Assembly (NCBI GenBank): GCA_024516155.1
Contig: JAJJXM010000039.1
Coordinates: 530,556 to 594,555, forward strand
DNA: 64,000 bases
Origin: Pyronema omphalodes
Lineage: Eukaryota; Ascomycota; Pezizomycetes; Pezizales; Pyronemataceae
Direction of reading: 5' to 3'
Made by a program: the position numbers and the translations under genes. The stretch's first letter is position 1; every line of letters starts with the position of its first letter. The notes under the pieces were generated by a model that was given only the letters and a program-made list of their open reading frames with translations, was not told the origin of the DNA and did no database searches. Shown here one piece after another: positions 1-11,129 of the stretch.

Positions 1-1772
1 CTGCCATTGGGCTCGAGACATCGCTTCGCGTCAGATTTCAGTCTCGTAAGTCTCGGGACGCTCGAGAATATAAGCGAGAAAAGACGTTTTATGAAACAAC
101 AAATAAAGCAGCAATTCTGCAGTATATTTTCTACCCCAATGCTCGTGCTCCTCCACGAACCCCTCTTAATCCTCCGACTCCGGTTGTCTATTGTAGCTCT
201 TGATGAGCAGCGTGTAGTGCCGTGGTATACGTTTTCATGAGAAGCCGATTCTTACTCTTTTTAACGACTTTACCTGAAATACTAATCAGCGGAACAGGAA
301 GAACAGACATATTTCACTTGATTGCGCGTTTTTTGCCCTACAAGGTCTCGAAAAGTCTCGAAATTATCTCATGTCGTGGATATCCAACGTCATTGATCCT
401 AAGACCAATTTCGAACTCCTGTCCCGAATTCTTGTCTCGTGTGCATCCTTAATCCTATCATATCATATCCTAACGTATTCTTCTTCGCTATCCCGATTCC
501 CAACTCCTAATTTCTAGGATCAGACAGTATGTAATCAGTAATCATCGATCTGAAACTATGACTATGAAACTATGAGAAAATCGAAAATATTCCAGACCAG
601 CATTATCATCATCAGTAGCTGTTACTACATAAAATGATCACTCAGCATACACCAATTATTCACGAATCATGACTCATCACTCATGACTCATCACTCATGA
701 CTCTAGAAAGGATAGTTGATAAATACCCTTGGCCCAACAATTCCATTTTCTATCGTACTTCACAGTTCAGCTACAGCATAACTAAGAATTTATAGAGGAT
801 CATGGACGCATGCAACGTCATGTAGCGTCATGTCGGAGGCTGGATCGGGTTACTTCGGGGGTTTTAGTTCTGTCATTGTGATATATCAAGATGCACTAGT
901 GTACGCATTGCATTGAATTTTATTTTTTTTCCACGCTCAATCATGTTTCTTTGCTTCCTTCCCTCCATCAAAGTCCACATAATTTAAAATTGAGAAGCTA
1001 GAAGCTAGAAGATGTATGATATTGAATAGCACACAACCCACCCGCACAGCTCACAGCTCTCCTTGAATCATCAGGCAATAGTAACCTTGTATAGTGTGTA
1101 GTGGAAGTATAGAATTGTCGAATACAATCATTATTTTGTTTAGTCTCATAAACCCTGTGAATCTTGGTGTAATGATGTGTAAACTTTTGTTTGTTGGTTC
1201 AAATAGCGTAAGGAAAAAATGTTGATTTATTATTCAATTGATTTACGGGTACTGAATGGTACCATGAGTACCTCTGGGACCTGGGACCGAATAAGTCCTT
1301 ATTTGAGTATATGATAATCTCATTTATTGAACTGCAGGGGTGACAGCGTTATATCTGCGAAGATTTGATGATGATATGGACTTGATAATCTGGAAAAGTG
1401 GGTATACGGTTGATAGTCCGTTCTATTTTATATGAACTCTTCTCAGCAGAAAATAGTACACTTTATCACTGGGTTCCGGGCTAAACTAATGTTTTGAATT
1501 ACTAGAAAACCATCTGTTGGCGGAGATACAACAAAAGGTATGGCAAACTAATTCGATTCCCGCAGCAAGCCAACCACTGTCAATGCGTTATCCACATTAC
1601 CTCATCGCTCGTAATCATTCGCAAAACTCTGTCATATAGTTATGTCAGCTGATCAGCATTCTCAATGTCAGATGTTTCACGAAAACCGTACCTTCTGATC
1701 GCTACACAGTACTAACATGTCATATGGTACCGCCGACTGTGCTCGGTGCAGGGGTATACTGGTCCTCTTCAG
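1..1772. other. Gene-poor AT-rich stretch
   Basis: No convincing coding region is visible; reading frames are short and compositionally random. A 14-bp minisatellite (TCATGACTCATCAC, a little over two copies) lies at about 668-705. I see no RNA gene here. Confidence 0.6.
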
Positions 1773-3000
1773 TCATAATGTCGCAGTCGCTGCTCTCCTT
1801 TGGTCTTTTAGTATCTCTCTCTTTATGGGGGAGTATCCCTTTGACGTGATAGTACTTACTGAATTTCCCGTGCTTGGACAGCGAGAGTGTTCTTCCAAGA
1901 CATCCCGAAGTTGGCTAGCCTGTCTCTCGAATTCCGCTTTCAATCTGACAAGTTCCTGTCTTCTTTGTTGTTCCGTATGGTGAAATACTTCGAGGGCATC
2001 TTCAAGAGCCTTGCGGAACCCTCTTTCTTGTTCAACCTCATTACACGACTGCTCCAACGCCTGAGACTTGGCATCGAGCTTTTCCGTGAGATCACGAATG
2101 GCTGCCTCTTTCTCAGCATCCGCATGGGCATGTTCGGTGTTGATATCATCAATCTTTTCCTTCATCTCAGCCTCGAACTTGGTTTTTAAATCCTGTTTTT
2201 GATCGCGGAGCTTCTCGCGGAGCTTTCTCTGTGCATCGAGAAGGATGTTGGATACATATTCACCGCGCCAATCAATCTCGCTCGGTTGGTTCCGGTTGCC
2301 CGGTGATTGTCTGATATTGTTAATCATCCTCTCAATGGCAGTTTCTCCTTCGTCTTCGTCTTCGTCTTCAAGTGTGTCAAGTAGTTCTTGGGCTTTATGT
2401 TCAATGTCGCTCTCGAGTTTTGTTGTTTGCGGGCCCCGGCGGAGCGGGCTCGGTGTAAGAGTTTCTCCCGTAGACGGTCTTTCACGGCGTTGTCAGTGGT
2501 ATTTGCTGCTAGGCGCTGGAGCTTTTCTTCCACTTCCTGGATAATTTGCTCGTCAATGAGCGCCTCCTGCGCTCTTTCTTCTTCGTTACTAGCTCCGCTG
2601 TGAATGCATGCATTCGGAGGATCGCGTTGTGGCTTTTAACCAGAGCACTATGACTATTATTATAAACATCGTTTATATTCCAGCAGTCCGTACAATGGGT
2701 TACGGCCAAATAACCGAAATCTCCAGGCACAACTGAATGGTGAACTCCGGTCACATTTTGTGCGGGCAAATTTTGTGCGGGCAAAGGTGTTGAGTAGGAC
2801 TTGTTGCGATCAATCACGAAAACTCTCCAGTGCCAGTAATCGTTTGGTTTAAAACACTCTGTTACGACCATGGGATCAACATCTTGACCAAATAAGTACT
2901 TGCAATTATCTAAATAGTTCTTATCAGCGCTACTGAACTCTTCATGCTTCAGTGCAGTAGTCATACCAATGATTTGACGTTTTTCGAATATTGGATTCAT
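1773..3000 (-). CDS. Unknown protein with C-terminal coiled coil (frame-broken)
   Basis: I do not recognise this gene. It reads right to left from ATG at 3000. The N-terminal part (3000 to about 2600) is globular-looking, with Trp/Cys/His-rich stretches such as NDYWHWRVFVIDR and HCTDCWNIND. The rest is a long charged coiled coil: EEERAQEALIDEQIIQEVEE near 2580-2530, then LREKLLHRARSAG, an acidic run, and from about 2327 to 1850 almost continuous heptads rich in E, K, Q, R and L. Three reading frames are needed, with switches near 2600 and 2420. The second is consistent with a single-base change in or beside an A-run. The first could instead be a 46-bp intron (GTTAAA...ACAG at about 2640-2595), though its donor is poor and I see no branch site. 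A structural or scaffold role is plausible from the coiled coil only. Confidence 0.5.
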
Positions 3001-4094
3001 CGATACCTCAATTCTCGGACAGTGGTAACCTATTATTGAAGTCGAGGCTGCTGTTTGCCAGAAGTAGAGTAATGAACGGTTGAGTGAGAAGGATCAGGTT
3101 TGGTTCGAAATTTGCATCTTATGTACGGGGAAGGTTACACTGCATACAATGCTTGGCACCACAACCCTCCTATGCACATACTCAGAGGGGTCGTTAAGGA
3201 CTACACACCCTGATCATTCGGACATAGGATTAGAACAACCTCGAATTATGGAGGTTTTTCTGAGCAATAGTGAGGGTTCAATAAACCTTTATGGCCAATC
3301 TTGACCACAATCATCAGAACAAAATTCAACAACACTACAAGGGCAGTTTCCATTGCATTCGCAGTCGTACATATGGCTGCACGTGGAAATGTCCAAGAAA
3401 GGAGTCAGATGGTTGTATGCAGAGTTCGGCACGGTCCGTCCACAACTTCGGACGGACAGTCATTATGTAGTCCGATCCCGTCCACAAACTCAAAAAGACC
3501 GGACCGGACGGCAGGTGACGGCAGGACCGTAGGTTTCGGGTGAGCTAGTTTGCGGGGGTGGTTTGGTTCAAGTTTGCCAGACATTTTGGGCCGTAGCAGC
3601 GACGTTTTCAGCACTGTAGTAGATGAACACTTCATGCTGCACTTTAGCAAAACCTTTACACCCCATCGCAGGTGCACGCTCTACCCAGCAATAGTTTGAC
3701 TGCCTATGGTGGTTTGATATTATTGTCACTTCTTAGTAAAGTAGGATCCCGCTATAAATATTTCTTTTATCCTTCACATTCCATCTTCTACCATACAAGG
3801 ATTTTCCACTTCTTTCATTACCGTGTAAGTCGAACATCAACAGCCATCACTCAATTCATAGCAGAGCAAGAATATTCCAATGTTTTCATAGCCATTCTCT
3901 ACACCTGTTCTGACCAGGAGCAGAACACTCTGCCTGTCATCTCAAGAGTTGTTTTTATCCGAGAAGGATGGGGAAGGATGCATTTTAGTGGAAGGAGAAT
4001 CATTCTTATTCATCAGTATAGTTTTTGTTTTTGCAAGAACTTTAATATAGCTGAGTTCAATTCGTGCAATGCATCAGAATCATCTAACCAAAAC
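3001..4094. other. Intergenic; no gene seen
   Basis: No supported coding region. A GC-rich patch at 3430-3545 carries repeated CCGTCC/GGACGG words (for example GACCGGACCGGACGG near 3498), which may be the remnant of a transposon end. The stretch ends at the SINE-like insertion. Confidence 0.5.
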
Positions 4095-4112
4095 ACCATA
4101 AGCCGTAGTAAA

Positions 4113-4675
4113 GGCAAAAGAGAAGATATGAGAGGACGAAGAGGACAGGATAAGACAAAAGCTGAAGAGAGAGGTGAAAGGAGAGGTCTGAAAAGAAGGG
4201 GGAAAAGTCGAGGGGCGAAAGGAAAGAGGCGGAGTGAAATGGTATCAAAGAGCAGAGAAGGGGAGCGAAGACCAGTGTAATGGAGCAGAGAAGAGAGGAG
4301 AAGAGAGGAGAGGAGCAAAGAGGATTGAAGTAGAGAGAAGAGGAGAGTTAAGGAGAGTTAAGGAGAGCATAGGAGAGCAGAAGAGAGCAGAAGAGAGCAG
4401 AAGAGAGCAGAGACAGGGTACGAATAACGAAGTGAGAGTGTAGAGTGAGAGTGCCGGGAGGGAAAAGAGCAAACAGGGCTCCAAAATGTAACGACGAGAA
4501 TGAAAACCAGCAGGAGGAAGAGAGGTGGCAACAGGCCCAAGAAATGAAGTACGCTCTGGGGCGGATCCCAGCGAGACTCCAAGGTAAGCTGGAGCCTCGA
4601 AATGTAATTAGACTGTGGCATACTTCATAACCTTAAGGTTGGGAACGTTCAAGAAAATCAAATCAAATCAAATCA
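4113..4675 (+). mobile_element. SINE-like retroposon, copy A, with perfect 18-bp TSD
   Basis: The element is flanked by a perfect 18-bp direct repeat, ACCATAAGCCGTAGTAAA, at 4095-4112 and 4676-4693, the mark of target-primed insertion. Its 5' two-thirds is purine-rich minisatellite (GAGAGCA/GAGGAGA types, about 4120-4440). The 3' third is shared with copies at 41717-41924 and 60647-61035. That part has a box A-like TGGCAACAGG (4526-4535), a box B/T-arm-like segment (about 4555-4571), the palindrome AACCTTAAGGTT (4629-4640) and a tail of (AATCA) repeats. It has no coding capacity. The layout fits a tRNA-derived SINE mobilised by a LINE. The Pol III boxes are approximate, so SINE is an inference; the retroposition is directly supported. 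Confidence 0.82.
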
Positions 4676-4693
4676 ACCATAAGCCGTAGTAAA

Positions 4694-5667
4694 AAACCGC
4701 CGGTTGCGAGTGACCGGTAATGACGCTTGTTGTGGTCACCCACGGTCGCCCGCGGTCCGTCCCGTCCCGGTCAAGACATCGAAATATCCGATACCCTCGA
4801 AAAATCTTTTTATGTAATATACCCCTCGCTTGATTCCATGCTGCCGCACCAGCCGCGAAGAAGTTAGTTCGAGGCGGTTTTTTTTTTTTTTTTTTTTTTG
4901 TTTTTAAAGTTGAAATCCAGACGTGAGGCCCTTCCCCGCCCAGTTGTGAATAGCCCCTTTGAAGATTCTTGTGTGAGGACAAGGGCATCTGGGGTCACGT
5001 GATGTGCCCAGTCTCTGCCGAATTGATGTTGCTGGCATGCTCATTGATACACTCCATTATTGCGGTTGAAGATAAGCTTGAAAAGTGTGAGAGGAAGAGG
5101 CACTATTGAAGGTCGGTTTGGAACTGAAGAAAATCACGGTGGAAAACATTACGCATTGCAATAACTTTGTCGCGGAACATGCGGCAGGTGCGGCAGCACG
5201 GACCTAAGCTGGGGATTTATTGAATAAAAATAAGCGACGGGAGCATCTTGGATATTATGTTCAGTGGTGGTGGGCATCTGGCATAATTCCTGTAGATGTA
5301 AATACTATGCCATAGTATGGATGATGCACTGTCTGGATCACGCCTGTGCCATTTATATTGGGACGCGCAGTTGGCCTTACAATTTACCAACGTCCTATGT
5401 TTTCTTTTCCCTCGTGGAAGGGTTGATACTTGCCCTAAACCCATACATCATTCATCACCACATGGTCGAGTTCAATGACACTTAGACGTCCAGCACAATG
5501 TCAGCCCCCCACAGCATTGAATATCTCAATACTCTGATACTTCAACATCAACCCCATTCGTCCCTTGCCCATATAACGGTTGACCCTCAAGCCATGGCCG
5601 CCGCCTACAAATTGAGAAAATTTCACACTCCTGTCCTCCTCATCCGCGTCCTATTCCTCACAACACC
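4694..5667. other. Intergenic; upstream region of the 675-aa gene
   Basis: No gene is recognised. It contains a T(22) tract at 4878-4899. The last 200 bases are C-rich and CA-rich, as in many fungal promoters, and lead into ATG 5668. Confidence 0.5.
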
Positions 5668-7741
5668 ATGGATCAAAACTCGCTTTCCTCCAGCACGCTC
5701 GAATGGGAGCTATCCCTCTCCACCGCAATCGCCGAAAACTACTCCTCTTTCCTCTCACCACCTTCCGACGAAGACCAGAACTCCATCGTCGCAGCCTGGA
5801 TGAAGGATCCTCGCTACAACATTTTCGATACGAAATTGCATCCACTACAAACTCAAGTCAACGCGGTTCGACAATACATTATCCGCCTGGTTCATAACTG
5901 GAAAGCGGAATGTAAGCGTCGCTTGATTATTTCCATTTACGGTACCATATTTTCTGTTCGTGATTCAAAGATTCATAATGAGGTTTATGATCTTCTTGCC
6001 CCGACTTTGAGATCGTACCATGAACTGGAAATACGTCAGAAGATTCTGGATGAGAGAAAAGAAGAACGGGATAGGCTTAGTATTATCGTTGCTGAACGCA
6101 ATAATCCTTATGAAGAGTTAAGAGAGCGGACTGTTATACCGCAACCAGAATATGAAAACAATGATCATGGTGGACACGACGAGCCTGATTATAATAACGA
6201 GCAGAAAGCGATACAGGAATCTAATACTGCTACTACTACCGCCACTTCTTCAGGGCCAATTCGAACCACCACCAACCTTCTAACTGGCGGAAATATTCAG
6301 GAAATAGATATCGAAGATTTCCTGAAGTACGTGGCTACACGAGCTCAAGCTCCAGGTGCAGAAACGACTTATCCTCCAGAGTTCTATGCCCAGTTGGAAC
6401 AGCTGCGTCAACAGGCTTACGAGACAGGAACCTTCGCGGTTGAAACCTCAGCAGCCAGCAGCGAATCAACAGTTTCTTCAGCTGGAACAGATATCGAGGA
6501 GATAGAGTCACCTTCTAACGAGGGGCTTAGCCCTGAATTTCTCGACACGGATCCCAATCCTACTGGTGATATCAACAACGATTTCGATATGGACCACCAT
6601 GAAGACTATGAGCAAGAAGTACTTGAAATCGTTGAGACTACAGATGCCCAAGACTACGAGCAAGAACTACTCAACACCGTTGGGCCTACCGAAGGCCATA
6701 TTTCTTATCCTGAACAGGATATATCTCTCTCAGTCACACAGGCCAATATCAATCCATCCCAGGGTCCATGGACCATGGCAGAAGGCGTCTCCACAGAACC
6801 TGAGAAAGCCTCTGAGTCGTTCAATCCCCCTCAACAAAACATGGCGCACTTCGAAGAGCCTGACTGGGACGAAATTTTAGCCGCCGTTGAAGCTTCTTTC
6901 GGCGCCGACCATTCAAATTCCCAGGAGGAGCAAATGACACCAGAAGAATTCGAAGCGTTCATGGCTCAATTCCCACGTATGCCAATGTTTGTAGATGGCG
7001 TTGATCCATTTCTTGCACCCATGGATGAATGGTTTGCCACGGATCAAAATAATAACCAGAATGCTGCTGCATCCTCGGAGTTTAATGGGGAGTATGCGGT
7101 GGAACAAATTATTAACCAACCGGCTACTACACCCTCCGGTTTTAATGGGGAGTATGTGATGACTCAAACTATTAACCAGAATGGGGCTGTATCGTCAGTC
7201 TGGGATGGAGATGCCACCCCGCAGTGGCTTAGAGATATTGGTGATAGTCTTGCGTTGAGAACTGATGCTAATGGATTTATCACCTTTGATGATTTCGACA
7301 TGCCGAATGCTGAACCCGCGGGAAACATGCCTGTGCCGATGGAAAATAACTTTCCTGTTGGAAATATGGATGCTGCAGCTAACTTTCCGATGGTGGACAA
7401 TTTCTTTTCCAATGATCAGCCGCCTTTTGAGCTCAGTGATAACTCTAATGGCGCTTACCTTCCGGATATGAATTCTACTGAATGTACTGGTTCTTGTCCT
7501 TCCTGCTGTACTGAACCGGCCGAAGCCCAAACCCCCGGAACTGAGCCCACTGCTTGCTGCAGTAAGTACACAACGCCTCCCTACTTTTACTGATTTTTTA
7601 ATGTTAGATTTACATCCAGACTGGGGACAAGATGTAGACTGGGATCGTTTCATCGCATCCATTCAGTGGGAGGACATTCAGCAAGACCAGAATTATGTGG
7701 ATTGGAACGGCATGCTGGATGAAACAAATGAAGAAAATTAA
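5668..7741 (+). CDS. Acidic, largely disordered protein of unknown function (2 exons, 675 aa)
   Basis: Exon 1 is 5668-7561 and exon 2 is 7608-7741; the 46-bp intron 7562-7607 begins GTAAGT, has a TACTGAT branch site and ends TTAG. Splicing replaces an early stop with a 43-residue acidic, Trp-rich tail (DWGQDVDWDRF...) ending at TAA 7739-7741. The start has a strong context (CACCATGG). Residues 1 to about 150 are helical and mixed-charge. The rest is acidic and low in hydrophobic residues, with two imperfect internal repeats: DYEQEVLEIVE / DYEQELLNTVG (about 305-330) and FNGEYAVEQIINQ / FNGEYVMTQTINQ (about 472-505). A Cys-rich patch (CTGSCPSCC) lies near residue 610. I know no family for it. 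The acidic Trp/Phe-containing tail would suit an activation domain, but that is speculation. Confidence 0.8.
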
Positions 7742-8025
7742 CATGCAGGCGGAATAATTGAAGGCGGAAAAATCTACAGAGCCGGAAGAGGGAAGATTTA
7801 CTTATTGTTTTGTTTTGTTTTTAAGTCTTTGTAATTTGAGTTAAGATAATGCGTTTTTTTATTTAACGATACGAGTTTTCATGAGTATTGTAAACCTTTC
7901 AGTGATCGCACGGCTTGGCTATGTAGTGTTAAGATTATCCTTTCCAATGAATCTCGAATGGTGGTTGGTGGAATACGACGTGCGCGGGGAGAATCACCAC
8001 GACATGCCGGGAGTACGAGGTGCTG

Positions 8026-8086
8026 GACAAAAGTGACCGTCACCCCGCGCGGCGCTTAGCACAGAAAAGTGACGGTCACTTTTGTC
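8026..8086. repeat. Nested palindrome with GTGAC(C/G)GTCAC cores
   Basis: GACAAAAGTGACCGTCAC (8026-8043) is the exact reverse complement of GTGACGGTCACTTTTGTC (8069-8086), with 25 nt between. Each arm also holds its own short palindrome: GTGAC-C-GTCAC on the left and AAAAGTGAC-G-GTCACTTTT on the right. It lies upstream of the LINE coding region and may be part of its 5' end or a protein-binding site. Confidence 0.75.
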
Positions 8087-8281
8087 ACGGTACCGTACAC
8101 ATGCTAAGCCAGCGGCGGCAGTGTAATCATAGTGGTGAACGTCGCTGCAAGCGAGGAAACACCCAAGCACATATTATCACTCGGCCGCGTTATGATCCCC
8201 GGCGCGACTTCTGTTGCGACGACAAATAACACGCCACACCAACGCTAGAAAAACACCACGTTTCTCGCTTAATTATCCAAA

Positions 8282-8869
8282 TTGGGAAGACGGAGAGAAT
8301 TCTCACGGCTTCACGAAATTCCACCTCCGAGGCCCATGGCTCCCATGAAGCCTCCCCCCCCTCCATGCTTCGGCATCACCTCCGAAATGCATACTTTCAG
8401 CGGTAGCAACTCCTCCAGAGTGTCCACTCCCGCCCCAGCGTCCGCAGACGACGTGTTCGGCGCGTCTGCCCCCGGCACCCCTACGCGTGCGAGCAAGAAC
8501 CTGCCGCTAAGTACCACGCCCGGTTCTGGATGGTCATCCAGCAGCCCCCTATCCTCGTGCCCCAGCACGGTCAAAAAACGAGCCCACGTCGCGGCCTTCG
8601 GGACTGCCATGGGACACGAACTGCGCTCCGCCCCAGCAGTAGGCACACAGGCCTCACCGCTGGTAAGCTCGACCCTGCTTGAGCAGTTGGCTGCTCGCCT
8701 GGCAGCCACTGAAACCCGAATGCGCGCGCTGGAAGAAAAGCTCAGCCAGCAAGACTCCCGTCCCTGCTCGTGCCCGGCCTCGCAAGCCGCCCGCACCGCC
8801 CCCCGCACCTCACCGACCACCCATCCGACCGCCCCCACCGCTATCAGAATCCGTATCCACGGTTACTGA
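8282..8869 (+). CDS. Possible gag-like or hypothetical ORF 5' of the LINE
   Basis: This is an open frame of 195 codons in GC-rich DNA similar in composition to the LINE that follows. It is Pro/Ser/Ala-rich, with a short coiled coil (LLEQLAARLAATETRMRALE, about residues 130-150) followed by a Pro/Thr-rich tail. The order coiled coil then Pro/Ala-rich linker matches the N-terminus of the ORF1 at 9520, so this may be a related or older gag start, or part of the element's 5' region. A shift by one frame near 8840 would instead give a Gly-rich tail ending at 9017. No domain is recognised. Confidence 0.3.
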   Translation: MGRRREFSRLHEIPPPRPMAPMKPPPPPCFGITSEMHTFSGSNSSRVSTPAPASADDVFGASAPGTPTRASKNLPLSTTPGSGWSSSSPLSSCPSTVKKRAHVAAFGTAMGHELRSAPAVGTQASPLVSSTLLEQLAARLAATETRMRALEEKLSQQDSRPCSCPASQAARTAPRTSPTTHPTAPTAIRIRIHGY

Positions 8870-9110
8870 CGACAGGCAGCGCGGGGGTTTCGGCGGCGAG
8901 GATGGCGGCGGCGGGTTAGGTAAGGCTGGTAAGTTGGGAATGGGCAAGGGTTTGGCTGGGAAATCACAGGTGAGTTTTGGAGAGATGGGGATATCACAAG
9001 GGAACTTTTGTAGATAGGATTGTAGTAAATAGAAACTTGATTGTGTGAAGAAATAAACTACATACAAATTTCCTCCTCTTATACTTGCTCCTTCATGACT
9101 CGTGACTCAG

Positions 9111-9132
9111 CATTCTCCGCCTGCGGAGAATG
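9111..9132. repeat. Perfect short hairpin
   Basis: CATTCTCCGC (9111-9120) and GCGGAGAATG (9123-9132) are perfect inverted repeats around a 2-nt loop. They sit just before a short tandem motif array and may mark an element boundary. Confidence 0.7.
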
Positions 9133-9142
9133 CTCTCAATGC

Positions 9143-9400
9143 TAACCGCCGTGATAACTACATACATGACCAACATCCCCCACCATTTGCCAACCGCCGT
9201 AATTCCAAATAAGAAAACAAGGGAACAATACATACCAAAGATAACTAACCGCCGTAATTCCAAATAATAATAACAAAGAAAGAGTACATACCAAAAGACA
9301 TAACTACCTGGCTAACCGCCGTGATTCCAAATAATAAAGAAAGAGTACATACCAAAAGAGATAAGTAAAACATTCCAACATTTTCCTAGCCGCCGTGATA
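9143..9400. repeat. Five spaced copies of AACCGCCGTRATTCCAAAT motif
   Basis: AACCGCCGT-type motifs start at about 9144, 9192, 9247, 9314 and 9388 (the last as AGCCGCCGT). Most are followed by RATTCCAAATAA and then GAGTACATACCAAAAGA-like sequence. Spacing grows from 48 to 74 bp. The array is AT-rich inside a GC-rich element, directly 5' of the ORF1 ATG at 9520, resembling monomer-repeat promoters in LINE 5' UTRs. Confidence 0.6.
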
Positions 9401-9519
9401 CCTAAAATAAATTCAAATAATAAATAACTCCTCACATATGAAAATCCCCGGCAAGGGGCCCCCCCTTGCCCTAACCCTATCCCTATCACTTCATGATGGC
9501 GTAGCAGGTTGCTAGGGTG

Positions 9520-11129
9520 ATGGCAACCACCCATAGCCCTGCGGTGGTGACGGCGGAGGCCAGGAGCATGTCACGGGAGTGTTGTGACAAACAGGCAGTC
9601 GGAAAGCGAGCCCAAGCCACTCAGCCCCTCGAGGAGGAAGGCCCCGCGTATGAAAAACGCGAGAAATGCGGTGACGACGCGCCCATGGTCGTGTCAGTCA
9701 TAAACCCAGAGTACATTCTCAGCCTTGGTAAGAGGCTGGATTCCCTAGACAAACGCGTCCCCGCCCTTGAGGAAGAGGTCACGCGCCTCCGCACGATGAA
9801 TTGCGAGCTTCGGGCTCGCCTTAACGAAGCCCTCGCCAGACCCGCTCCGCCTGCCCCCAGACCGTCCCGCCCCGCCGCGCAGACCACCGCCGCTCCGCTC
9901 CGCCCCCCTGTTCAGATAGCTACCTAGCCGACTGTTGCACAGGTCGCCGCTGCCAATGCAAGCCTCCCCACCCCCACGCCCGCTCTCACCACGCCGTGGG
10001 CCACCCACCAATCGCGTCACGCGAAGCAGGTCCAGCAACGCGCTGGTGGCCTTCATGCCCCCGCCACAAACCTCCTGTGAGAGGTCCGCCGCATCGTCTT
10101 TTCTGGTGACCCCGCCGTCGCGAACTGCTCCCAGCTCTTGGACGCGTACACAGCAGCTATCAACAACTGTCTGTGGTACAAGAACGCGCCCCAGTTCCAT
10201 CGCGTGTTGAAGGTATGCCGTAAGGCAACGGGCACCCTGACGGCCACCACCGTCCCAGGGGTAGATGCCGCTACGCTTTTACGTCTTTACAGTAATGAAA
10301 TCATCAACGCAGTTCGGGAGGTAGACTCGAGGGTTACGGACGTTGAGGAGCTAGACTGTTGGGTGGCCCTCAAGGTGCACGGCGTACCGCTCGCGCGTTT
10401 CCTAGGGCAAGGTTCCCACGGAGTGCAAAAACTCCAGGTGGAAATCCAGGCGAACCATGGAAATGGAGAGGTTCTACCAAACGTTCGTTGGTTGGGGAAA
10501 GTAGAAGAAATCCGTGAACGCTTCCTCCGTGGAGCCACCCAGAGTTCATCTGCTGTAATCTTCGTGAGGAGCTCCGCCTCCGCCCGCTTGCTAATCACTA
10601 AGGGCGTCCTGCTGGGCAGTCGCCGCCACCGAGCAGAACTCTACGTCTTTGGGGGTCCCGATAGTCAGTGCTGCGGATGCCTTCAGTGGGGCCACATCCG
10701 CGAGCGGCGCTCTACGCCTGATGTGTTCCGGTGCGCTTTCTGCGCCCTCAGTCATCCCACCGCGAAACACCCCGCGTGTTCATTCGCAGGTTGCAGCAAG
10801 CCTATGGGCGCCGCGTGCCCCATTCTCTCCCAGTGCCCAAATGTGCTAATTGCGGAGAGGAGCACTTCCCCACAGCTAGGACTTCTCCTGACCGCCTCGC
10901 CGCCATAGCGGCCGCCCGCCTCGCCCGCTCGTCCCGACTGAAGCCTGTCACCGCCGACGCCCCGACTCCCTCCTCCTCCCCGTCCCCCTCCCCCCAGTCG
11001 CAAGACCACAGCCCCTCCACCGCCCTGGTGGTTGTGATCCCTTTCGCTGTCCTCATGGACACCGACTCAGAAGTCGCCACCTCCGCGGGGACGACCGATG
11101 CCGTTGCGCCTACAGAACCTGAATTATGA
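9520..11129 (+). pseudogene. LINE ORF1 (gag-like, CCHC zinc knuckles), broken
   Basis: The ORF starts at ATG 9520 and keeps one frame to about 10850 through two stops: TAG 9925-9927 and TGA 10078-10080. A coiled coil (SLGKRLDSLDKRVPALEEEV, about 9720-9780) is followed by a Pro/Ala-rich linker and a conserved domain (10138-10650). A cluster of Cys/His knuckles follows (CCGC...H at about 10670-10700, CAFC...H...C at about 10740-10800, then CANCGEEHFPTA at about 10845-10880). The last knuckle needs a one-base shift that a lost C in CCC would explain. The ORF ends at TGA 11127-11129, overlapping the ORF2 ATG. Such proteins bind element RNA and form the RNP. Confidence 0.85.

Noticed and set aside
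3672..4484. Open frames over the purine-rich tract on both strands
   Set aside because: They are translations of the GA-rich minisatellite inside the SINE-like copy A.
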